DNA of 35,306 nucleotides from Porphyromonadaceae bacterium (GTDB lineage: Bacteria; Bacteroidota; Bacteroidia; Bacteroidales; Paludibacteraceae): contig JAAYIT010000196.1 of assembly GCA_012523295.1 (NCBI GenBank), positions 1 to 35,306 of the forward strand, read 5' to 3'. Below, one piece after another: positions 22,170-31,448 of the stretch (positions within the stretch are counted from its first letter, which is position 1; each line of letters begins with the position of its first letter). A program made the translations under genes and the position numbers. A model generated the notes under the pieces. It ran no database searches and had not been told where the DNA came from. It was given only the letters and a program-made list of their open reading frames with translations.

Positions 22170-24290
22170 ATGAAAGAATTTTTAGCAAAAACAATTGATT
22201 TACAGCATGGTAACGAAGAAGAGAAGCGGAAAGAAATTCGAGATTATTTTCTGAAAACCTGGGAAGTTCATGAAAAACTTTATACCCAGTTAAAGTCGGA
22301 TGATATTTTTTATCATCGCGGAGATCCGTTGCGTCATGTGATTTTATTCTATTTCGGGCATACCGCTGTTTTTTTTATTAATAAATTGATATTAGGCAAA
22401 ATCATTGACAAGCGAATAAATCCTGAGTTTGAATCGATTTTCGCTATCGGGGTAGATGAAATGAGCTGGGATGATTTGGATAACCGAAATTACAACTGGC
22501 CGAAAGTAGAAGAAGTTCGTGAATACAGAAAAGAAGCGAAAGAGCTGATTTTGAAACTAATAGATGAGACGCCACTTACAATGCCAATTGGCTGGAACAG
22601 TCCATTTTGGATTATCATGATGGGGATCGAACATGAGCGGATTCACTTAGAAACTTCATCGGTACTGATTCGTCAATTACCCCTTGATGAAGTAGTTAGC
22701 GGCAAATTTGGAGATAGAAGTCATGAGACCGGAGAAGCACCCGAAAATGAGATGATTGAAGTTAGCGGCGCTGAAATAAAATTGGGAAAACCGGATAATC
22801 ACCCGCTTTACGGCTGGGACAATGAATATGGGAAACACAGCGAACAAGTTGAAGACTTCAAAGCGTCTAAATTTCTGATTTCAAACAAAGAATTTCTTGA
22901 TTTCATCCAATCTGACGGGTATAATAAAGAAGAATACTGGTCAGAAGAAGGCTGGAATTGGCGAAATTTCAAACAAGCCGAAATGCCGCTTTTCTGGCGA
23001 AAAAACGGAGAAGATTATCGACTTCGATTAGTGGCTGAAGAAATTCCAATGCCATGGAATTGGCCTGTGGAAGTGAATTACCTTGAAGCAAAAGCGTATG
23101 CCAACTGGAAAAGCAAGAAAGAAGGGAAAACCTACAGGCTACCAACCGAAGCGGAATGGTATCGTCTATATGAGGTGGCGGGAATGAAAGATGTAATGGA
23201 TTGGGAGGATGCTCCCGGGAATATTAATTTAGAGTATTTTACTTCACCGTGTCCGGTTGACAAATTCAAGCAAGGTAAATTCTACGATGTGGTAGGCAAT
23301 ATCTGGCAATGGACAGAAACACCGATTACGGGATTCTCGGGTTTCAAAGTTCATCCGCTTTATGATGATTTTTCTACTCCGACATTCGATGGGAAACATA
23401 ACTTAATTAAAGGCGGCTCGTGGATTTCCACCGGAAATGAAGCCACTTATCACTCTCGCTACGCGTTTCGCAGACACTTCTACCAACACGCCGGAATCCG
23501 ACTTGTAGAATCTGAGACTCCACTCAAAATCACGCAAGCAGAGTATGAGACTGATCCGGAAGTTGCACTCTCTTGCGAGGTGAACTGGGGCGATAATTAT
23601 ACCGTATATCCAAAATTCTACAGCGTACTAGCAAAAGTAGTCACTGATGTGGTGGGTGACAATAGAGAATTGCGTATTCTCGATCTGAACGCTGACACCG
23701 GAAGATTAGCGTTCGAGTTGGCACAGCACTACAATGATATTACCGCACTCGATTTCACCGCAAGAATGATACGTATGCCGATTCAGCTTCAAGAGCAAGG
23801 CTTTATGCGCTATGTAATGAAAGATGAGGGTGAACTGCAGTTCTTCCGTGATGTGGTTTTATCCGATTTCGGGCTGAATTCAAAAGACAACATCCTGTTT
23901 ATGCAAGCCGATGCAATGAATCTGAAACCAAATTTCACCGGATATGATGTTATTGTCATTCCAAATTTATTGGAAGAACTAAGTGACCCGAAGCTATTTT
24001 TATCTCAGATACATACCAGATTGAATGATAATGGGTTGCTGATTATAGCTTCAACTTACGATTGGAAAATTGAGAAAACCAAAAGAGAAAACTGGTTAGG
24101 CGGATTCAAAAAAGACGGCGAACCGGTGACTTCATTGGATGGGATAAAAGCAATCTTGGATAAAGAGTTCAAAAAAGAAAATGACCCGATAGATTTGAAT
24201 TTGTATATTAAGCAATCAAGCCGGGTGCTGACACATAAATTATCGCAAGTGACGGTATGGAGGAAGAAAAATAGTACTTCTAACCCATAA
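22170..24290 (+). CDS. ovoA: 5-histidylcysteine sulfoxide synthase / mercaptohistidine N-methyltransferase (OvoA)
   Basis: OvoA joins cysteine to the imidazole of histidine using O2 and non-heme iron, then methylates 5-thiohistidine after lyase cleavage, on the way to ovothiol A. The 706-aa protein has three parts. The DinB-like domain (1-180) supplies His64, His155 and His159 (HERIHLE) for iron. The FGE-sulfatase/EgtB-like domain spans about 192-446 (YRLPTEAEW, GNIWQWTE, GGSWISTG, GIRLV). The class I methyltransferase (about 470-700) has a weakened SAM loop: DLNADTG (505-511) in place of D-x-G-x-x-x-G. The separate sulfoxide lyase (OvoB) is not in the window. It is the second gene of the GNAT-ovoA operon and ends at a strong terminator. 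Confidence 0.93.
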   Translation: MKEFLAKTIDLQHGNEEEKRKEIRDYFLKTWEVHEKLYTQLKSDDIFYHRGDPLRHVILFYFGHTAVFFINKLILGKIIDKRINPEFESIFAIGVDEMSWDDLDNRNYNWPKVEEVREYRKEAKELILKLIDETPLTMPIGWNSPFWIIMMGIEHERIHLETSSVLIRQLPLDEVVSGKFGDRSHETGEAPENEMIEVSGAEIKLGKPDNHPLYGWDNEYGKHSEQVEDFKASKFLISNKEFLDFIQSDGYNKEEYWSEEGWNWRNFKQAEMPLFWRKNGEDYRLRLVAEEIPMPWNWPVEVNYLEAKAYANWKSKKEGKTYRLPTEAEWYRLYEVAGMKDVMDWEDAPGNINLEYFTSPCPVDKFKQGKFYDVVGNIWQWTETPITGFSGFKVHPLYDDFSTPTFDGKHNLIKGGSWISTGNEATYHSRYAFRRHFYQHAGIRLVESETPLKITQAEYETDPEVALSCEVNWGDNYTVYPKFYSVLAKVVTDVVGDNRELRILDLNADTGRLAFELAQHYNDITALDFTARMIRMPIQLQEQGFMRYVMKDEGELQFFRDVVLSDFGLNSKDNILFMQADAMNLKPNFTGYDVIVIPNLLEELSDPKLFLSQIHTRLNDNGLLIIASTYDWKIEKTKRENWLGGFKKDGEPVTSLDGIKAILDKEFKKENDPIDLNLYIKQSSRVLTHKLSQVTVWRKKNSTSNP

Positions 24291-24302
24291 AGTGGAATTA
24301 TG

Positions 24303-24347
24303 AAAAGAGGCAGTTAACGGATTCGTATCGTTAACTGCCTCTTTTTT
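24303..24347 (+). terminator. Terminator of GNAT-ovoA
   Basis: A perfect 17-bp stem (24303-24319 with 24329-24345) around a 9-base loop, followed by a T-run. It also lies 65 bases after the convergent icd stop and may serve that gene with its weaker opposite tail. Confidence 0.9.
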
Positions 24348-24411
24348 AGATACTATTGCAACTACCAAAAAATGGATTAATTTGAAGAGTTATAGATTAT
24401 TATTAGCAATA

Positions 24412-25641
24412 TCAATTTACCAACTTCATATCCAAATTCTCTTTAATTGCCGATAAGAACTCCTGCGTACTCAAATAATGCTCTCTAAGCACTTTATCAC
24501 CGTAAATCAGGATAGCAAGGTCTTTCGTCATTTTTCCGGATTCTACAGTTTCCACACAGACTTGTTCAAGCTTTTCACAAAAGTCTATCAGTTCCGTATT
24601 TTTATCTAATTTTCCTCTATGCATTAATCCTTGCGTCCAAGCAAAAATCGAAGCTATCGGATTAGTCGAAGTTTCTTTCCCTTGCTGATGTTGACGGTAA
24701 TGTCGCGTTACTGTTCCATGCGCTGCTTCAGCTTCCACCGTTTTCCCATCGGGCGTTACAAGCACGGAAGACATAAGTCCAAGCGAACCAAAGCCTTGAG
24801 CTACAGTATCTGACTGCACATCGCCATCGTAGTTTTTACATGCCCATACGAATCCACCTTCCCACTTCATGGCAGCTGCCACCATATCATCTATCAGGCG
24901 ATGTTCATACGTAATTCCGGCTTCCTTAAACGGCTCTTTGAACTCATTTTCATAAACTTCCGCAAAAATATCTTTGAATCTGCCATCATATGCTTTCAAA
25001 ATCGTATTTTTTGTAGAAAGATAAAGCGGATACTTTTTTGTTAATGCCATTTGAAAAGATGAACGTGCAAATCCGTAAATAGACTCATCCGTGTTGTACA
25101 TTGCCATGGCTACTCCATCTCCTTTGAAGTCATACACTTCCCAAGTTTGTTCTTCTCCATTTTCATCCGTAAAAGTAAGTTTAAGTTTTCCTTTTCCTTT
25201 TATCAGTTTATCTGTAGCCCTGTATTGATCGCCGAATGCATGACGACCTATAATAATCGGTTGTTTCCAACCTTGCACATATTTCGGTATGTTTTTGCAG
25301 ATAATCGGCTCTCGGAAAACAGTTCCGCCTACTATATTTCGTATTGTTCCGTTTGGAGATTTCCACATCTTTTTTAGTCCAAACTCCTCTACACGTGCTT
25401 CATCGGGTGTTATTGTCGCGCATTTCACACCTACATTGTATTTTTTAATCGCCTCTGCCGCATCTATCGTAATTTGATCATTCGTTGCATCACGGCTCTG
25501 GATGCTCAAATCATAATATTTAATGTCTAAATCGAGATATGGGAGTATCAATTGTTTTTTAATAAACTCCCAAATTATTCGGGTCATTTCATCACCATCA
25601 AGCTCTACAATCGGATTATGTACTTTAATTTTTTGTTTCAT
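24412..25641 (-). CDS. icd: Isocitrate dehydrogenase (NADP-type, homodimeric eukaryote-like class)
   Basis: Oxidatively decarboxylates isocitrate to 2-oxoglutarate. I start it at 25641 ([21 protein letters not shown]), which gives 409 aa, the usual length; an upstream in-frame ATG at 25707 would add a hydrophobic, unconserved stretch. The N-terminal [15 protein letters not shown] and the substrate loop [20 protein letters not shown] (with Ser-Asn-Arg contacts) match this class. So do the metal-binding [10 protein letters not shown] and the cofactor motif [12 protein letters not shown], all characteristic of the IDH1-like NADP enzymes. Monocistronic and convergent with ovoA. Confidence 0.95.
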   Translation of the reverse strand: MKQKIKVHNPIVELDGDEMTRIIWEFIKKQLILPYLDLDIKYYDLSIQSRDATNDQITIDAAEAIKKYNVGVKCATITPDEARVEEFGLKKMWKSPNGTIRNIVGGTVFREPIICKNIPKYVQGWKQPIIIGRHAFGDQYRATDKLIKGKGKLKLTFTDENGEEQTWEVYDFKGDGVAMAMYNTDESIYGFARSSFQMALTKKYPLYLSTKNTILKAYDGRFKDIFAEVYENEFKEPFKEAGITYEHRLIDDMVAAAMKWEGGFVWACKNYDGDVQSDTVAQGFGSLGLMSSVLVTPDGKTVEAEAAHGTVTRHYRQHQQGKETSTNPIASIFAWTQGLMHRGKLDKNTELIDFCEKLEQVCVETVESGKMTKDLAILIYGDKVLREHYLSTQEFLSAIKENLDMKLVN

Positions 25642-25790
25642 TATCAATAAAAATATTTTGTTTATAATAAGAATTAACAAAGGAGTGGTCTTGACTTTTT
25701 CTCGCAATTACAACTTGAAAATTCCGATTTATCGGAGCTAACAAATTCTTAGAAGTCAAGACGACTTCATAGTCATCAGGAGTTCCATTA

Positions 25791-26099
25791 CTATTTTATC
25801 TCTAAAAACTCTTCAATCACCGGATCGATATCATTTTTCCAATTCCATTTCATCAATTTGTCCTTCATAATATCTTTCAAGTCTTTGTATTTATATTCAT
25901 CCGGCAAGTAGAGAATCGAGGTATAAATGTCACCTCCACTTTTAGCATTTTCTTTCAAATCGACAATAAAATCATCCCACAGAGCAAATCTGATTTTCAA
26001 TAATTCATCGTTTTTATTCCAGCTAAACAAGATCGCGTCTTCTAAACTTAAATCTTCTCTAAAGCTTATATTTTCGTCTATTCCTAATCTATATTCCAT
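25791..26099 (-). CDS. Hypothetical protein, 102 residues
   Basis: A small acidic soluble protein. I prefer the start at 26099 (MEYRLGIDENISF), because the upstream ATG at 26150 adds a hydrophobic stretch from the AT-rich leader. It is rich in Asp, Glu, Lys and Trp (WNKNDELLKIRFALWDDFIVDL, MKWNWKNDIDPVIEEF). No motif or family is recognised. It stands alone upstream of icd on the same strand, 149 bases away, so it is more likely transcribed separately. Confidence 0.6.
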   Translation of the reverse strand: MEYRLGIDENISFREDLSLEDAILFSWNKNDELLKIRFALWDDFIVDLKENAKSGGDIYTSILYLPDEYKYKDLKDIMKDKLMKWNWKNDIDPVIEEFLEIK

Positions 26100-26272
26100 A
26101 ATAAAAAGCAAATTTATCAATTTTACATAAAACAGATAATCAGGAAACAAAGTTCAATTTAGAGGTGTTAAAACATAAGCTGCTTTTGAGAAAGAATATA
26201 TTGTGAAACACAAAAACAAGGAACTTTGGGTGTGTGAAGATTAAAAATTTATATGTCTATTACGCAATCATT

Positions 26273-26436
26273 CCTATTTGTTGCAATTTTGAATTATTGT
26301 ACCGCAACCATCCCGATATTCGGGATGGTTGCCTATTTACGTCGTTAGACAACGGGACAAACCGACTTGAAGCGGTTAGTCCCAATCTAAAAAAAACATT
26401 ATTTAAGTTTATGAACAAAAACGGATAATCATAAAA
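26273..26436 (-). repeat. Dispersed ~170-bp repeat, copy 2
   Basis: It aligns end to end with 16446-16619. Here the inner hairpin is perfect: CAACCATCCCG pairs with CGGGATGGTTG around ATATT (about 26309-26335). A second stem is formed by GGGAC and GTCCC with AACCG/CGGTT inside (about 26355-26384). It abuts the stop codon of the GH127 gene (two bases away) and may act as its 3' end. Confidence 0.8.
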
Positions 26437-26438
26437 AT

Positions 26439-29400
26439 TTATTTTTTTACTATTACATTCTCAGACTTATCACCTACTCTAACTAAATATACTCCCGGTT
26501 TGACAGAAAATGAAAGTTCAGCATGTTTGATTTTTTGAGATTTCAAAAGTTTACCTTCCGGAGAGTAAACTCTAACTTCATCATTAAAATCCGCGTTTCT
26601 TATGATGATTCTTTGCTTATCACCAATGACATATAACTTTTGATAAGCTTGCAGCGGGTTGGAAGAGGTTACTTTGTCATATGCTGTCTGCAAATCATTT
26701 CTCACCAAAGCCAAGTCGTTAATTTCTAAGTCCGTTAACGTCCTGTTATAGATTTTGAAATCGTAAATCGATGTATTTTTCAAATAAGAATTTCCGGCAA
26801 TATGCGGTCGACCCAGCCAATTGAATTTTGTAGCGCCAATGTCCTTGGGATTGTAATACATGGGTGATTCTTTTACCAAAACTCCATCTAAATAGAGCCT
26901 TGCTACCGATGCGTATTGCGTATATAGAACATGATGCCAGGCGCCTTTGTCAATCGCTTTCCCGACATCCAAGCTACCAACCTCATTGGAAGTTCCACCT
27001 ATTGAAATTGCAAAATGCTGCCGGTTTACACGAAATGCCATATACTGTCCCAAGGTGGAAGTTGCTCCATCGTGCGTAGAAAAGCACCACAAATAATTAC
27101 CAAGCCCGAGGATAAATGTTGATTTATCAACGAAAACATAAGTAGAAATCGTAAAGTTCTTCAAATGTGGAATAGTATCCCCTATCCTTTCTCCCAAATC
27201 TACATATCCATTACTTGCACCCAGCTTTGCAATATAAAATGTATCCATTGCTTCAGTAACAGCTGAGTTTTTCAAGTTAGCCGAGTAGTTGTTTTTTGAT
27301 AAATCAACAACTGTTTTATCTTTCTTAAATCTAAAATGAGCTACTGCTTCATTGTCTCTGATGATAGATGCGAAAAAATTCTGATAAGCTGATTTTAAAT
27401 GCTCCACCTGGATATCAACATCTTCCTGAGTGCTCGCTTCTGAATTTCTCACACTATCGGCAATGTCTATTTTCTCCTGAAGGATGGTAAATGAGCTTTC
27501 GGGGTAAGTACCATCTGTGGTGCCTTGTACCGACACATCCAGCAATTCTTTACATTTAACAATAAATGAATTTAATTTAAAAAGATTTTTTGTTGGAGGA
27601 GGAGTCAAAATCTTCACTCTAAAGACACCACCCGCGATATTATTCCCACTCGCCTGAAACGTTACGACGATTGATTCTTTTCCATCCAAAAGCGTTGCCG
27701 GTATAGGATATTCCACATTTACAAATTCATTTACGCCCCATTTCCCAACTACATTTTCAGTTACTAACAATTGATTGTCAATTAAAATATCAAATGTGCG
27801 GGCGCCTCCTTCAATTCCCCAGTATCTTACCATCAAAAACAAGTCAGTCCTGCCTCCGGTAAGCATATTATAGCTGAAATAACCGCCATCTCGAGCATCA
27901 CGCCAAGATTCCCCATTGTGATATCCCGAAAATGAATTTACTGACTTCATGTTATGATCAACTTCAGGTTGTTGTTCGCCGGGTTTCACATCGTCAACAG
28001 TTCGTTGGTCCAGCACCATTTTTTTAAATTCCTGCTCTTCCAACTGCTCTTTTATCATCTCATATTCTCTTTCACCCATAATCATCCAATACATCATATA
28101 CCTGCTGTCATGTATTTTGTAGAATGGTTCAAGAATTAACTCGATATCACCACCTTTTCTGAAAAGCGAAGTAACATCATACGTAAACTGCTGATCAACA
28201 GGTTGTTCTAAACTATTCAACTTTTGTAATACCTCTGCTCGTTCTCCTACAATAAAAGGCGCTTCAGCAGTTGACAAAAGTGTTCCTGCAGCAATATGAG
28301 CCCAGCGGTCTTCATCGGCAATCAATCCATGCAAATCTTCTGTTCCTGTACGCATGCCTAATACGATTGGTCCGCGCATAATTGACACGTAATTGGGCAC
28401 ATTTGGGAGTTCCTCCATAGTGAATCTCATCGGAGTTTTTATTGTCACAATATCACCGGAATTCCATACGCGCTTGATTTCAACATATGATGAAGGTAAT
28501 GAATTTACCGGATACGCTACTCCATTTATCTCTATAGCCATTTTCCCCGCTTCCAACCATCCCGGATATCTTACAAAAAGTGGAAATTCCTTAGCTGCGC
28601 TTAGTTCAATTTTTAATGTTGTGCCTTCTTCTTCAGGAAAATTTGTTTCCTGAGTTACCGTTATGCCTTTTTCTGTCCAGTTTAGTTTAGAAGCAACAAA
28701 CAGATTGACATACAGTGAGTCTGAGGTATGCGTGTATATAAATTCTCCATATTTTCCATGATTTTCCATCCCGGTACCGACACAGCACCACATCGCTTTA
28801 TTCACAGCCGAATAAACACGATAATGTCTTGGACGTGCCGGGGTAAAATAGACATACCCGCCATGCTCAGGGTGTTGAGTGGAAAGAATATGATTAAACA
28901 TTGCTCTTTCATAATAATCAGCATATTTTGCATCGGGATTCATCCTGAAAAGTCCCTCCGTCAGTTTAAGCATATTATTCGTGTTGCAGGATTCAGGGCC
29001 CTCACGTTCTTCAACATATTCATGACAACTTGCCGCGGTTGGGAAGTGTTCACGTCTGCTGTTTCCTCCAAAAGATAGTGAACGATTTTCAACAACAGTT
29101 TTCCAGAAAAAATCAGATGCGAGCCTGTAGTTAAAATCATTTGAAACCTCAGCGACTCTCTGATAACCTACCGCCTTAGGTACTTGGGTATTTGCATGCA
29201 TATTATCGAGGTTATCATTTTGCGCATACATACTATTATGCAAAATTTTATGTGAGAAACGCTTGGCAGCCACGAGATACTTGATCTGACCGGAAATTTG
29301 ATAAGCATCAGCATACACTTCGTTCATTCCACCAAATTCTACATTGAGCATTGTTTCCATTTGCTCATCGCTCAGTGGCGCAATGATTGTTAACCCCCAA

Positions 29401-29984
29401 TCGCATAAGCTTAAAAACATCGTTTTTCCCAATTCGCTTCCACCATAAAGCCAAGAATCCCGCAGTCCGGCATAGGTTTTATGAATATTATACCAAGGCA
29501 CCCAACCGTTACCAACAGCATTTGGATCTCCCGCTTTTATTCTATTCCAGATAGTTGACAATCCATGTGGAACTCCACCTACATAACCGGCATTTCCTTG
29601 ATTGGTATGCGCATCCTGGCATCGCTTCAATTCTGAAATCACATATTCCATACGCAATCTGACAGATTCATCACGAGTCGCGGCATAATGTATCGCTAAA
29701 GCAGAAAGATAATGTCCGCCAACATGCCCGTCTAAATTTATCCAATTCTGAAAACTTTCCGCTTTTTTAGGCAATCCCGCTTCTTTTAGAAAAGGAGCTA
29801 AAAGCCGATCAGTATCGTACGCCAAAAGAACTTCTGTGTTTAAGTCACAAGCTTGTTTGAATGGGCCATCCAACAACTCAATACTGCTCAAAGAAAATGA
29901 GTTTTGATATAATTTCTCCTGAGAAACAACCGCAAAACTCGCTGTCAGGAAAAAAAATGATAATATTATAAATTTGTTTTTCAT
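26439..29984 (-). CDS. Multi-domain GH127-family beta-L-arabinofuranosidase, T9SS substrate
   Basis: A secreted glycosidase of 1181 aa acting on plant arabinan or arabinogalactan-type glycans. Residues 1-21 are a signal peptide (SFAVVSQ). The DUF1680/GH127 catalytic barrel follows (about 30-560). Its zinc-thiolate centre is intact: E331-S-C333 and W-C400-C401, matching the Glu, Cys and nucleophilic Cys of HypBA1. DUF4986- and DUF6805-like modules (about 560-815), a small helical module (about 830-895) and a LamG-like domain (about 900-1100) come next. The C-terminus (1110-1181) looks like a T9SS type A sorting signal (GVYLVRVGDKSENVIVKK). No SusC/SusD pair or regulator is adjacent, so it is not part of a classical utilisation locus here. 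Confidence 0.9.
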   Translation of the reverse strand: MKNKFIILSFFFLTASFAVVSQEKLYQNSFSLSSIELLDGPFKQACDLNTEVLLAYDTDRLLAPFLKEAGLPKKAESFQNWINLDGHVGGHYLSALAIHYAATRDESVRLRMEYVISELKRCQDAHTNQGNAGYVGGVPHGLSTIWNRIKAGDPNAVGNGWVPWYNIHKTYAGLRDSWLYGGSELGKTMFLSLCDWGLTIIAPLSDEQMETMLNVEFGGMNEVYADAYQISGQIKYLVAAKRFSHKILHNSMYAQNDNLDNMHANTQVPKAVGYQRVAEVSNDFNYRLASDFFWKTVVENRSLSFGGNSRREHFPTAASCHEYVEEREGPESCNTNNMLKLTEGLFRMNPDAKYADYYERAMFNHILSTQHPEHGGYVYFTPARPRHYRVYSAVNKAMWCCVGTGMENHGKYGEFIYTHTSDSLYVNLFVASKLNWTEKGITVTQETNFPEEEGTTLKIELSAAKEFPLFVRYPGWLEAGKMAIEINGVAYPVNSLPSSYVEIKRVWNSGDIVTIKTPMRFTMEELPNVPNYVSIMRGPIVLGMRTGTEDLHGLIADEDRWAHIAAGTLLSTAEAPFIVGERAEVLQKLNSLEQPVDQQFTYDVTSLFRKGGDIELILEPFYKIHDSRYMMYWMIMGEREYEMIKEQLEEQEFKKMVLDQRTVDDVKPGEQQPEVDHNMKSVNSFSGYHNGESWRDARDGGYFSYNMLTGGRTDLFLMVRYWGIEGGARTFDILIDNQLLVTENVVGKWGVNEFVNVEYPIPATLLDGKESIVVTFQASGNNIAGGVFRVKILTPPPTKNLFKLNSFIVKCKELLDVSVQGTTDGTYPESSFTILQEKIDIADSVRNSEASTQEDVDIQVEHLKSAYQNFFASIIRDNEAVAHFRFKKDKTVVDLSKNNYSANLKNSAVTEAMDTFYIAKLGASNGYVDLGERIGDTIPHLKNFTISTYVFVDKSTFILGLGNYLWCFSTHDGATSTLGQYMAFRVNRQHFAISIGGTSNEVGSLDVGKAIDKGAWHHVLYTQYASVARLYLDGVLVKESPMYYNPKDIGATKFNWLGRPHIAGNSYLKNTSIYDFKIYNRTLTDLEINDLALVRNDLQTAYDKVTSSNPLQAYQKLYVIGDKQRIIIRNADFNDEVRVYSPEGKLLKSQKIKHAELSFSVKPGVYLVRVGDKSENVIVKK

Positions 29985-30100
29985 AGTTGATGTATTTATA
30001 AGATTAGTAGAAAAATTATTTTGTTCAGGTTAATTTTCAACTTCCTGTTTAAAATAAAAAATCATAATTTGAGTAGTCAAAATGTGATGATAAGTCTCTG

Positions 30101-30108
30101 CAAATATA
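30101..30108 (-). promoter_or_regulatory. Probable -7 box of the GH127 gene
   Basis: Minus-strand TATATTTG is an exact -7 match, 116 bases before the ATG at 29984. A TTTG lies at 30133-30136, but at 24 rather than 20 bases. Confidence 0.4.
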
Positions 30109-30161
30109 AGTTTTTTTTCATAATTTCAGTATCAAAACATCTTTACGGCACAAGTTTAGTT

Positions 30162-30236
30162 ATGAAACAGCCATATAAGATAAATCTTAAACCTGAGGAA
30201 ATGATTAATGGCGTGTTCCATACGACCTTAATGTAA
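30162..30236 (+). CDS. 24-residue repeat peptide, copy C
   Basis: An intact 75-nt frame whose product begins MKQPYKINLKP and ends NGVFHTTLM. It is the plus-strand counterpart of copies A and B upstream of lolA, 14 kb away. The last 30 bases are identical to copy A, and length is conserved without gaps. It sits divergent from the GH127 gene. After the stop comes AAAATCGTATAAAA, a degenerate version of the leader that links the copies at lolA. The same caution applies as for copy A: the arms are self-complementary, so the conserved object may be RNA or DNA structure rather than peptide. Confidence 0.5.
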   Translation: MKQPYKINLKPEEMINGVFHTTLM

Positions 30237-30327
30237 AAATCGTATAAAAAAAACAGCAACGAGAAGGGGGTTAAAACAAAAAAAATCAGGCAAAAGATTA
30301 AAATCGATTGTCTGATTTAGATTTCTG

Positions 30328-30372
30328 TGATCCGGGCGGGATTCGAACCTACGACCCACAGCTTATAAGGCT
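30328..30372 (-). other. Decayed 3' fragment of a tRNA gene (probable attachment site)
   Basis: The minus strand reads as the 3' half of a tRNA: anticodon loop CTTATAA with the 3' half-stem GCTGT, variable loop GGGTC, T-loop TTCGAAT and acceptor strand CCGGATC plus A. The T-stem has a mismatch (GTAGG against CCCGC). The D-arm and 5' acceptor strand are missing. No CCA is encoded. This is what an integrated element leaves at one end. The loop would read TAT (Ile), but the flanks resemble a tRNA-Arg(TCT) type, so identity is uncertain. Confidence 0.7.
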
Positions 30373-30921
30373 AAACTAATAAACTGACTACGTGGCAATT
30401 AGATAAGATTTGTAATTCTGGTGTAATTCGATAAATAGGCATGAATAAGGTTTTAAATACCTGTGAAGTGGTTTTGAAAAATCACAGCTTATCCAAAATT
30501 ACAGAAAAAAGCGTTTTTAATAATATTTACATTTTAGTTTTCAACAAATCGAGTAAATTTGTATAATCACGCTTGATTTAACAAATATAACTTGCTGACT
30601 ATTACCCTTTTATTGAAAAACAACACAAAACACAGTTCTATTTGACATAAATGCAAATTATAGGCATTAACATTTATTATTTTCAAGTTGTTGATTTTCA
30701 GCTATTTATAAGATTGATTTTGTTAATAAAAATCTTTGAAAATAACCGAGTTAATTTAACTTAATTTTGACTTAATTACTGTTAATTACATTTGGTTGCT
30801 TTTTGTTACTACAAAGGTAGAAAAATATTTAGTTTATACAAATATCATCGCCGAATAAAAAAATACTTTGTATCTTTACCCAGTGTTTTAAGTTGTGAAG
30901 CCTGACGCAGATTAAAACATA
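30373..30921. other. Non-coding stretch just inside the putative element
   Basis: I see no supported gene. Minus-strand TACCTTTG (30812-30819) is a perfect -7 box pointing at the tRNA fragment, with no frame behind it. Plus-strand TATCTTTA (30871-30878) could start a short transcript of about 70 bases ending at the terminator at 30922-30953. CACAGCTTAT occurs both in the tRNA fragment (30357-30366) and at 30483-30492. Confidence 0.4.
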
Positions 30922-30953
30922 AAAAACGGCTGACTGGGTTGTCGGCCGTTTTT
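30922..30953 (-). terminator. Bidirectional terminator
   Basis: AAAAACGGCTGAC (30922-30934) pairs with GTCGGCCGTTTTT (30941-30953) with one wobble around TGGGTT. U-runs exist on both sides. It ends the leftward WYL_2/hypothetical operon and possibly a short rightward RNA. Confidence 0.8.
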
Positions 30954-30977
30954 GTTTTTAACTTGCCTTTAACTTGC

Positions 30978-31409
30978 TTAAATCTCATCTGTCTGCCCCG
31001 AAGAGTACGAATAAATCTTGTCGGCGCATTTGTCCCAATCATCAGGCTCTGGCTTCATGCCTAAAGCAAGCATAGTAATATCGTAGTGCAGTTCAACGCA
31101 GATTTCAGGCTCTAACGAATACAAAATATCATTCCAACCCCACAGCTCACGCACAAGAGTAAGATAATCATTTTTTCTTTTGAAAGGTGCGCCCGTTATT
31201 GCGCTGATTAGTAACTCATTTAACACCGTGCAATCAACCTCTTTATCGAAGTTAGAAAGCACACGGTTAAGCCTTTGTGTGTTCGCGATTGCCTCTACAA
31301 TGCGAAGTGTTGCCTTTAGATTACCATGTTCAGTTATTAAATCACTGCTTACGCAAAAACCTAAAACAGGCACATTCTTATCAGTGCCGTTGTATTCATA
31401 TATTTTCAT
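30978..31409 (-). CDS. Hypothetical protein of the integrated element, 143 residues
   Basis: A soluble protein with no signal or membrane segment. It is mixed alpha/beta with several Cys and Trp residues (WGWNDILYSLEPEICVELHYD) and ends in a polar tail. I do not recognise the family. It follows the WYL_2 gene by 39 bases on the same strand, shares its promoter and ends before a good terminator. Small genes of this kind are usual accessory cargo in Bacteroidota prophages and conjugative elements. Confidence 0.7.
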   Translation of the reverse strand: MKIYEYNGTDKNVPVLGFCVSSDLITEHGNLKATLRIVEAIANTQRLNRVLSNFDKEVDCTVLNELLISAITGAPFKRKNDYLTLVRELWGWNDILYSLEPEICVELHYDITMLALGMKPEPDDWDKCADKIYSYSSGQTDEI

Positions 31410-31448
31410 AGCAATGGGCAGTTTTACAACATACCCGGGTTGATTAAG

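Noticed and set aside
25751-25767. GAAGTC/GACTTC hairpin as a terminator for the 102-residue gene
   Set aside because: Only six base pairs and no U-run on either strand.
30021-30236. 71-codon frame read as one gene
   Set aside because: The first 47 codons are low-complexity AT-rich sequence opposite the GH127 promoter; only the last 24 codons match the repeat peptide.
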